Of a stretch of DNA of 64,000 bases, positions 52,787-64,000 are shown piece by piece (the stretch's first letter is position 1; each line of letters opens with the position of its first letter). A program made the position numbers and the translations under genes. The stretch is from DASRDZ01 sp035569495. Lineage in GTDB: Bacteria > Chloroflexota > Dormibacteria > Aeolococcales > Aeolococcaceae. The notes beneath the pieces are model-generated. The model was given only the letters and a program-made list of their open reading frames with translations, searched no databases and was not told the DNA's origin. The DNA lies in the NCBI GenBank assembly GCA_035569495.1, contig DATMMX010000031.1:1-64000 (forward strand), in the 5' to 3' direction.

Positions 52787-54019
52787 TTGGCCCCAGTTCA
52801 GGTCCAGGACCCCGAGAACCTCACCATGGAAGACCTCCTCCGCGAGGAGGCCCACGTCATCCGCGCCCTGTCCCACGGCGACATCGTCGACGGGACGGTG
52901 GTCCGCGTCGACCCCGACGAGGTTCTCGTCGACATCGGGGCCAAGTCCGAGGGCATCATCTCCAACCGCGAGCTCCAGGCCCGCGGCGAGACGCCCGTCG
53001 TGCTCAACCCCGGTGACGACGTCAAGGTGTACGTCATCCAGCCGGAGAACGACGAGGGCAACGTCGTCCTCTCGCTGCGCAAGGCGCGCGCCGAGGGCAT
53101 CTGGCAGAAGGCCGCGGAGAAGGAGGAGGCGGGCGAGATCATCGACGCCGAGGTCCGCGAGCAGAACAAGGGCGGCCTGATCGTCAACATCATGGGCCTG
53201 CGCGGCTTCCTGCCCAGCAGCCAGGTGGCGCGCCAGTTCAGCGGCAACCTGATGGAGCTGGTCGGCACCAAGATCCCGGTCAAGATCCTCGAGGTCAACC
53301 GCAAGCGCAACCGCCTCATCGTCTCCCAGCGCGCGGCGCAGGACGAGGACCGGGCCCGGCAGCGCGAGGAGCTCTTCGAGAAGCTCCACGTCGGCGACCT
53401 GGTGCGCGGCAAGGTCAGCGGCCTGACCAGCTACGGCGCCTTCGTCAACCTGGGCGGCGCCGACGGCCTGATCCACATCTCCGAGCTCTCCTGGGACCGC
53501 ATCAACAACGTGAGCGACATGCTCAACGTCGGCGACGAGGTCGAGGTCAAGGTGATCAAGCTCGACCCCGAGCTGTCGCGCATCTCGCTGTCGCTGCGCC
53601 AGATGAGCGCCGACCCCTGGGACACCATCGAGGACCGCTTCCCGCCGGGCAAGGCGGTCACCGGCGAGGTCACCAAGACCAAGAAGTACGGCGCCTTCCT
53701 GCAGATCGCCGACGGCGTCGAGGGCCTGCTGCACATCAGCGAGCTGTCCTGGGACCACGTCGAGCGGACCGAGGACGTCCTCAAGGTGGGCGACGAGGTC
53801 ACCGTCATGGTGCTCAACGCCGACAAGGTGCGGCGGCGCATCTCGCTGTCGCTGCGCCAGCTCCAGGGCCGCGGGCCCGAGGGCGCCAGCGGCGGCGCCG
53901 AGTTCTACCCCGGTGTCGACTACGAGCCCGAGGCCGACGGCGCCTCCCCGGAGCGCACTCCCGCCCCCGTGGCGGCCGCCACCGACTACTCCGACTACGA
54001 AGACGACGACGAGGAGTAG
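52787..54019 (+). CDS. rpsA: 30S ribosomal protein S1-like, four S1 domains
   Basis: 410 residues from TTG 52787, five bases after the strong site aaggag. Four S1 RNA-binding repeats follow: GDIVDGTVVRVDPDEVLVDIG, AGEIIDAEVREQNKGGLIVNI, GDLVRGKVSGLTSYGAFVNLG and GKAVTGEVTKTKKYGAFLQI, the last two with the typical GLIHISELSW and GLLHISELSW. An acidic tail (YSDYEDDDEE) ends the protein. The four-repeat form occurs in actinobacteria and Firmicutes, against six in E. coli. It helps ribosomes bind structured mRNAs. A terminator follows. Confidence 0.93.
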   Translation: MAPVQVQDPENLTMEDLLREEAHVIRALSHGDIVDGTVVRVDPDEVLVDIGAKSEGIISNRELQARGETPVVLNPGDDVKVYVIQPENDEGNVVLSLRKARAEGIWQKAAEKEEAGEIIDAEVREQNKGGLIVNIMGLRGFLPSSQVARQFSGNLMELVGTKIPVKILEVNRKRNRLIVSQRAAQDEDRARQREELFEKLHVGDLVRGKVSGLTSYGAFVNLGGADGLIHISELSWDRINNVSDMLNVGDEVEVKVIKLDPELSRISLSLRQMSADPWDTIEDRFPPGKAVTGEVTKTKKYGAFLQIADGVEGLLHISELSWDHVERTEDVLKVGDEVTVMVLNADKVRRRISLSLRQLQGRGPEGASGGAEFYPGVDYEPEADGASPERTPAPVAAATDYSDYEDDDEE

Positions 54020-54039
54020 TCTCCTCGCTTGAGCCACGC

Positions 54040-54075
54040 AGCGCCCGGGCCTGCTGGCCTGGGCGCTTCGTCCTT
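54040..54075 (+). terminator. Terminator after rpsA
   Basis: Arms agcgcccgggcc (54040-54051) and ggcctgggcgct (54056-54067) pair with one mismatch around a tgct loop. They are followed by cgtccttt, a weak T-rich tail. Confidence 0.7.
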
Positions 54076-54128
54076 TAACCGGGTGTCGACCCCTATACAA
54101 ACCCGTTTCACCCCCCGCACGGCGCAAG

Positions 54129-54159
54129 TTGATTCGCTGGCGAGCGGGGTGGGCATAAT
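54129..54159 (+). promoter_or_regulatory. Probable clpC promoter
   Basis: TTGATT (54129-54134) and CATAAT (54154-54159) are separated by 19 bases, upstream of a leader of about 80 bases that carries the ribosome-binding site aggaga (54235-54240). I see no CIRCE or clear CtsR-type operator. Confidence 0.4.
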
Positions 54160-54248
54160 GGACGTGCTCAGGACCGGTCGGACCGGGTCACCCCTTTTCT
54201 CCAGGGCGGGCCCCCCGCTGGATCCCTGGGTACCAGGAGACCCAGCAC

Positions 54249-56759
<2,511 letters not shown>

Positions 56760-56784
56760 CGGTCGCTCCCGTCCAGAACTGACA

Positions 56785-56822
56785 CAGCCGCGGTGGTCGT
56801 CAGGACCGCCGCGGCTGTTGTC
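56785..56822. terminator. Terminator hairpin between clpC and a convergent membrane-protein gene
   Basis: A 14-bp stem (56785-56798 with 56804-56817, one G-U pair) with loop gtcag is followed by ttgtcgttcg on the plus strand. The stop codon of the convergent gene (56800-56802) lies in the loop, so the hairpin overlaps that gene's 3' end. Confidence 0.75.
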
Positions 56823-57549
56823 GTTCGTGGACCAGCAGCAGGCCCAGCACGACCACGGCGATGCCGCCGCTGACCTGGGCGCGGGTGGTGTCGAAACGGC
56901 CGGCCAGGCCGCCGAAGAGCACCAGGATCTCCAGGGCGATGGCCACGCGCCGGGCGAACCAGCCGCCGCCCAGCAGCAGGACGCCGACCAGGGGGAAGAG
57001 CAGCAGCTCCAGGGGCACCTCGACCACCGCGAGGATCAGCCGCCCCGCGGTGTCGAGGGCGGCGCCGATGCCCGGGTTGGCGGCGGAGCGGACCAGGCCG
57101 CCGACGGTGCTCACCGCCTGCCAGACGCCCTGGGCGACGAGCAGCAGGGACGCCACGGGCAGGGCGCGGCTGCGGGCGGCCGCGGCGCGGATGCGCACCC
57201 CGGTGACGCCGGGGAGCGGCAGCAGCAGGGCGATGGCCAGCACGGCGGGGAGGAGCAGGGGAGGGGCGGCCCGGTCGTCCACCAGGGCAACCAGCGCCCC
57301 GGCCCAGAGCAGCATCAGCAGGATGGCCAGCAGCCGCGAGCCGGGCAGGCGCACCCACAGCGCCGCGGCCAGCCCGATCTGCGCCACCCCGGCGGCGATC
57401 GCCCCGCCCGCGGCGCCGCCGTCGAGGCGCCCGGAGGCCATCAGGGCGGCGACGGCGACCAGCAGCAGCACGCCCGGCAGGCCGAGCACCAGCGCCGCCA
57501 GCCGGTCCATCGAGTACGGCCGCGGCTCGATGACGACCTGGGTGCGCAT
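56800..57549 (-). CDS. Polytopic membrane protein of unknown function
   Basis: 249 residues from ATG 57549 (MRTQVVIEPRPYSMDRLAAL). Seven or so hydrophobic segments are visible (LAALVLGLPGVLLLVAVAALM, GGAIAAGVAQIGLAAALWV, LLAILLMLLWAGALVALV, LLLPAVLAIALLLPLPGV, LLLFPLVGVLLLGGGWF, GGIAVVVLGLLLV). No conserved polar motif indicates a transporter or enzyme, and I do not recognise the family. It is divergent from uvrA. A CTATCC stretch seven bases upstream of the ATG might be part of a leaderless promoter. Confidence 0.75.
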   Translation of the reverse strand: MRTQVVIEPRPYSMDRLAALVLGLPGVLLLVAVAALMASGRLDGGAAGGAIAAGVAQIGLAAALWVRLPGSRLLAILLMLLWAGALVALVDDRAAPPLLLPAVLAIALLLPLPGVTGVRIRAAAARSRALPVASLLLVAQGVWQAVSTVGGLVRSAANPGIGAALDTAGRLILAVVEVPLELLLFPLVGVLLLGGGWFARRVAIALEILVLFGGLAGRFDTTRAQVSGGIAVVVLGLLLVHERQQPRRS

Positions 57550-57669
57550 GCTGCGCGGATAGGGTTGGCCGGGCGGCGGAACGGGCACCCTGTCATGGTG
57601 CCGCCCCCGGCGCTCCTTGTGGTGCATGCACCCCGCCCACCGCGACCCGGTACCCTAGCGAGTCCTCCA

Positions 57670-60615
<2,946 letters not shown>

Positions 60616-60683
60616 TCAGGAATTTGTGCAGCGTGTCGCAGAGAACGATCAGCTCTGAGGGCTATCCTGGGGTTGCGCCGCCG

Positions 60684-60706
60684 GCAGGCCGGCCTGCATA
60701 GTGGGG
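60684..60706 (+). promoter_or_regulatory. Palindrome and -10 box upstream of a small gene
   Basis: The perfect 14-base palindrome gcaggccggcctgc (60684-60697) lies just before a CATAGT box (60697-60702). A regulator bound here would overlap the promoter of the small gene at 60749. It may equally be a GC-rich chance palindrome. Confidence 0.35.
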
Positions 60707-60748
60707 GTGCAACACAACGTCAGCCGAACATCGAGGAGGACCTCAGTC

Positions 60749-60952
60749 GTGGTACTGACGCTGATCGCAGAAGTGCTCTCCGGCGAGACGGTGATCACGC
60801 CGGGCGGGCCCGTCGACGCCGACACCGCCTGCTGCACCGAGTCCTTCACCTGGGACCGGTGGCTGGAGCAGGTGCGCGACGCCCAGATGGACGCCTCCGA
60901 CGTCGACCTGACCGGGAGGCCCGTCCGTCCCGTCCCCGCGCTCGCCGAATAG
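60749..60952 (+). CDS. Small protein of unknown function
   Basis: 67 residues from GTG 60749, eight bases after the strong ribosome-binding site gaggagga (60733-60740). The sequence (MVLTLIAEVLSGETVITPGG, DADTACCTESFTWDRWLEQV) has no transmembrane helix and one adjacent cysteine pair. No family is recognised. The good ribosome-binding site, upstream promoter-like box and palindrome support a real gene. Confidence 0.6.
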   Translation: MVLTLIAEVLSGETVITPGGPVDADTACCTESFTWDRWLEQVRDAQMDASDVDLTGRPVRPVPALAE

Positions 60953-61095
60953 GCCTGGCGCGGCTCGGCCGGGGGCGTCCCACACCGCCTCCGTCCGAGC
61001 CGCGTCATCGCGGCGGGGCGCACTCGTGACCATCGCGTATCGGCCTTGACCGTTGCGTTGCCACCAGGGCATCCCCAGCGCTCCCGTCGATGCTG

Positions 61096-61101
61096 TAGCG
61101 T
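61096..61101 (+). promoter_or_regulatory. -10 box of the small helical protein gene
   Basis: TAGCGT ends eight bases before ATG 61110, without a ribosome-binding site; predicted leaderless start. Confidence 0.45.
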
Positions 61102-61109
61102 TCGTGACC

Positions 61110-61415
61110 ATGATCTCGCCCATGTCGCCTGACGCCGACGAGCGCAGGATCCGCCTCCGCCGCCTCGACGACTGCCTCGAAGTGCTGGAGCAGGCCCACG
61201 AGCTGGATGTCACGGTGGTCAACGAGCGGATCGCCGACCTGGTCTCGGAGCGTGTGCCGACCGTCAAGATCGGCATGCTGGTGGCCGACGCCATCGAGGA
61301 GGTGCTGAGGCAGCAGGAGCCGTACATGGTGCAGCTCCGGCCCGAGGTCACCTCACGCCGCGTCCGCCGCCGCCGCGACCCCTTCGACGTCCGCCTGCTG
61401 CTCAGCCGCCGCTAG
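61110..61415 (+). CDS. Small helical protein of unknown function
   Basis: 101 residues from ATG 61110 (MISPMSPDADERRIRLRRLD). The centre is strongly helical (CLEVLEQAHELDVTVVNERIADLVSERVP, IGMLVADAIEEVLRQQEPYM), and the C-terminus is basic (RRVRRRRDPFDVRLLLSRR), which could contact nucleic acid. No family is recognised. It lies 51 bases before the UPF0182 gene in the same direction. Confidence 0.65.
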   Translation: MISPMSPDADERRIRLRRLDDCLEVLEQAHELDVTVVNERIADLVSERVPTVKIGMLVADAIEEVLRQQEPYMVQLRPEVTSRRVRRRRDPFDVRLLLSRR

Positions 61416-61466
61416 CCCGCGTACCGACGGGGCAGGTCGCGGCGCGTACACTGCGCGGCGCACCTC

Positions 61467-64000
61467 ATGAGCGCGTTCTTCGACCCACGCCGCGATTCCG
61501 GCGGACGCCCCCCCTTTGGCGGAAGGCCACCCTTCGGCGGGCGGCCGCGCGTGGTCCGCACCGGGCCGATCCTCCCCCGGCGGCGCCGCATCGTGCTGGG
61601 CGTGATCGCCGCGATCGTGCTGGTGGTGGTCGTGCTCATCTCGCTGATGGGCCTGCGCGTCCAGCTCCTCTTCCTCGACAGCCTGGGCCACACCAACGTG
61701 TTCTGGAACCCGTTCTGGGCCCAGCTCTCGCTCTTCTTCGTCGGCCTGGCCATCACCGGCGGTCTGGTGGCGCTGAGCATCCCGCTCTGGGTGATCGCCG
61801 CCGGGTCGATCGACCGGCGCGGCGGGCGCATCGCGCTGTGGGCGGGCATCGCCCTGGCGCTGGTGGTCGGCATCGCCGGCGGCATCTACCTGGCCCAGCA
61901 GTGGCAGGACGTGCTGCTCTGGCAGAACGGCCACAGCTTCGGCCACACCGACCCGGTGTTCGGCAAGGACTACTCGTTCTTCCTCTTCACCCTGCCGGTG
62001 ATCGACCACGTCATCGGGTTGGCCTGGGGCGCGGTGGTGGTCAGCCTGGTGGTGACGGTCGCGCTGGCGCTGCTGGCGGTGGTGGTGGAGACGTCGCCCG
62101 AGGACCTGCCCCTGCCGCTGCAACCGCCGGCCGGGCGCACCGCCCGCGACACCCTGCGCACCGCGGTGATGCACGGTGGCGTGCTGCTGGCCGCGGTGTT
62201 CGTGCTGGCGGCGCTGGGCGCGCACTTCGGCGCCTACCACCTCTCCACGTCGCAGCACGACAACTTCGTCGGCCTCGACGCCACCCAGCGCAACGTGATC
62301 CGGCCCGTGCTCGGCGCGCTGCAGTGGGTGGCGGTGGGCTTCGCCGTCGCCACCCTCGCCGTCGTCCTGCTGCGCCGCCGCGCCTCGCCGAACGGGACCG
62401 GCATCGTGCTCGGCAGCCTGCTGGTCGGCTGGCTCGCCCTGGCCGGTCTGTCGCAGGGAATTCCTGCCGCGATCTACCAGAACGCCAGCGTCAACCCCAA
62501 CGCGCAGACCGCGCAGTCGCCGGCCATGAGCGACTACCTGGCCACCTCGCGCGACGCCTGGGGCCTGCAGGTCGGCCGCGACGTCGAGAAGCAGCAGTTC
62601 GGCAACCCGCCCGGCACCGCGCCCACGGCGCCCACGCCCAGCGACCTCTCCGCCGACCCGGGCACCCTCGCCAACGTGCGCATCCAGGACTTCCGCGAGC
62701 TGCCCGACACCTTCGCCCAGATCGACCGCAGCCGCGGCTACCAGACCTTCCCGACCATCACCGTCGACCGCTACAAGGCGCCCGACGGCACCGAGAAGGA
62801 GGTCATGCTCGGCCCGCGGGAGATCAGCGAGAGCAGCATCCCCAACCCCACCTTCGTCAACCGCGCCCTCAACTTCACGCACGGCTACGGGATCACCGCA
62901 GTTTCGGTCAGCAGCGTCGGCAACGAGGGCAAGCCCGACGTGCTCGCCGGCGCGCAGCCGCTCACCCTGGAGTCGCCGGTGGCGCCGCTCGACCTGCAGG
63001 TCAAGGACCCGCGCATCTACTGCGGCGCCGACACCACCCAGCCGGTGGTCGCCAACACCCAGCAGGCCGAGTTCGACTACCCGTCGGGGTCGAGCGAGCT
63101 GACCACCCACTTCGGCACCACCGGCGGCATGGCCATGCCAGGCGGTTTCGACCGGCTGGCCCTGTCGCTCAACCAGTTCAGCGGCCTCGACCTGTTCCTG
63201 ACCAGCCAGACCACCAGCAACTCGCGGGTACTGCTGCACCGCCAGGTGGTCGACCGGGTGCAGCAGCTCGCCCCGTGGCTGACCATCGACGCCGACCCCT
63301 ACGTGGTCGCCGACCCGACCAGCGGACACCTGGTCTGGATCGTCGACGGCTACGTCACCAGCGACCGCTTCCCCGAGTCCTTCCAGCAGGACAACGGCAC
63401 GTCGTACATGCGCAACGCGGTCAAGGCCACCATCGACGCCCGCACCTGCGCCACCACGCTGTACGCGGTCGACCCGTCGGAGCCGATGACGGCGACCTAC
63501 ATGTCGATCTTCCCCGGCCTGCTCAGCCCGCTCGACAAGATGCCCATGTCGCTGCGGGCGCACCTGCGCTACCCCGAGGACCTGTTCCACGCGCAGTCCC
63601 TGGTCTACACCGCGGCGCACATCACCGACCCGGCCGTGCTCTACAACCGCAGCGACCTGTGGCGCCTCGCCGAGGAGCAGATCAACAACCAGCAGCAGGC
63701 GACGCAGGCGTACTACGTCGAGCTGACCCTGCCCGGTGACACCCAGCCGCAGTTCGTGCTGCTGCAGACCTTTTCTCCGGCGGCGAACACAGGTGGCGGC
63801 ACCGCCAACAACAACATGACCGCGTGGCTCGCCGCGCGCTGCGACTACACCACCGGCTTCAAGCCCAAATTGGTGGCGGTGCCGATCAACAACGGCGCCA
63901 ACGTGCTCGGCCCGCTGCAGTTCGACAACAACATCAACACCGACCAGAAGATCAGCCCGCAGCTCACCCTGCTGCGCGGCGGCGGCTCCAACGTGGTGCT
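61467..64000 (+). CDS. UPF0182 family large membrane protein, 3' end outside the window
   Basis: At least 844 codons; no stop before the window edge. After a Gly/Pro/Arg-rich cytoplasmic start (FFDPRRDSGGRPPFGG) come about seven transmembrane segments within the first 310 residues (IVLGVIAAIVLVVVVLISLM, LSLFFVGLAITGGLVALSI, IALALVVGIAGGIYLA). A large extracytoplasmic domain follows with family blocks FVGLDATQRNVIRP, VNPNAQTAQSP, NFTHGYGITA and LRYPEDLFHAQSLVY. The family, found in actinobacteria, cyanobacteria and relatives, has no established function. A TACACT box at 61446-61451 lies 15 bases upstream of the ATG. Confidence 0.93.
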   Translation, partial: MSAFFDPRRDSGGRPPFGGRPPFGGRPRVVRTGPILPRRRRIVLGVIAAIVLVVVVLISLMGLRVQLLFLDSLGHTNVFWNPFWAQLSLFFVGLAITGGLVALSIPLWVIAAGSIDRRGGRIALWAGIALALVVGIAGGIYLAQQWQDVLLWQNGHSFGHTDPVFGKDYSFFLFTLPVIDHVIGLAWGAVVVSLVVTVALALLAVVVETSPEDLPLPLQPPAGRTARDTLRTAVMHGGVLLAAVFVLAALGAHFGAYHLSTSQHDNFVGLDATQRNVIRPVLGALQWVAVGFAVATLAVVLLRRRASPNGTGIVLGSLLVGWLALAGLSQGIPAAIYQNASVNPNAQTAQSPAMSDYLATSRDAWGLQVGRDVEKQQFGNPPGTAPTAPTPSDLSADPGTLANVRIQDFRELPDTFAQIDRSRGYQTFPTITVDRYKAPDGTEKEVMLGPREISESSIPNPTFVNRALNFTHGYGITAVSVSSVGNEGKPDVLAGAQPLTLESPVAPLDLQVKDPRIYCGADTTQPVVANTQQAEFDYPSGSSELTTHFGTTGGMAMPGGFDRLALSLNQFSGLDLFLTSQTTSNSRVLLHRQVVDRVQQLAPWLTIDADPYVVADPTSGHLVWIVDGYVTSDRFPESFQQDNGTSYMRNAVKATIDARTCATTLYAVDPSEPMTATYMSIFPGLLSPLDKMPMSLRAHLRYPEDLFHAQSLVYTAAHITDPAVLYNRSDLWRLAEEQINNQQQATQAYYVELTLPGDTQPQFVLLQTFSPAANTGGGTANNNMTAWLAARCDYTTGFKPKLVAVPINNGANVLGPLQFDNNINTDQKISPQLTLLRGGGSNVV

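Noticed and set aside
56818..57669. Upstream extension of the uvrA frame to 56818
   Set aside because: The added sequence is Gln/His/Arg-rich with no UvrA similarity and is antisense to a membrane-protein gene; ATG 57670 gives the normal N-terminus.

Overview
The window is chromosomal DNA of a very GC-rich, gene-dense bacterium. I see no phage, insertion sequence, CRISPR array or plasmid functions. The gene mix points to a Terrabacteria lineage near Chloroflexota, Dormibacterota or Actinomycetota: ribosomal protein S21, an RNase Y homologue, a UPF0182 membrane protein, a clpS-DUF2017 pair, an Lhr helicase next to a Nei-type glycosylase, a pan-nad operon, and several ECF sigma factors with membrane tails. 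Dormibacterota or a neighbour is my best guess. This is inference from gene content; no 16S rRNA gene is present.

Layout. 1-4932: surface and secreted proteins (a repeat protein fragment, a beta-helix protein, and a glycosidase-like protein behind a clear c-di-GMP-I riboswitch) followed by a CelD-type acyltransferase. 4929-9585 (minus): a tandem-SGNH lipoprotein, a receiver/HD-GYP regulator, and the HIT-mtaB-rsmE group. 9639-14824: alpha/beta hydrolase, small membrane protein, MpaB-type oxygenase, RNase Y homologue, LysR regulator and an unknown protein. 14890-24651: a helicase-nuclease framed by hairpin clusters, then rpsU, ybeY, pth, mfd, mazG, an FtsB-like protein and two CAU tRNAs. 24677-36657: secreted proteins, three ECF sigma factors (two with membrane tails), oxidoreductases, and ArsR-type and MerR regulators. 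36789-44745: nei-lhr, tilS, ftsH. 45031-50626: a pantothenate-NAD operon (DUF2520 oxidoreductase, panB, panC, panD, nadB, nadC) behind a long structured leader. 50631-64000: clpS-DUF2017, thioredoxin-TPR, zinc ribbon, S1 protein, clpC, uvrA, small proteins and a truncated UPF0182 gene.

How it works together. Most genes are housekeeping: tRNA modification and recycling (mtaB, tilS, pth), rRNA modification and processing (rsmE, ybeY), repair (mfd, uvrA, lhr, nei), proteolysis (clpC, clpS, ftsH) and cofactor synthesis (pan, nad). Signalling is concentrated on the cell surface. A c-di-GMP riboswitch controls a secreted glycosidase-like protein about 4 kb from a predicted c-di-GMP phosphodiesterase, and two sigma factors carry their own membrane and extracellular segments.

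Two window-wide patterns stand out. Many genes have a TAnnnT box ending only about 7-9 bases before the start codon, which implies frequent leaderless transcription. Three intergenic sites carry clusters of GC-rich hairpins that share loop sequences.
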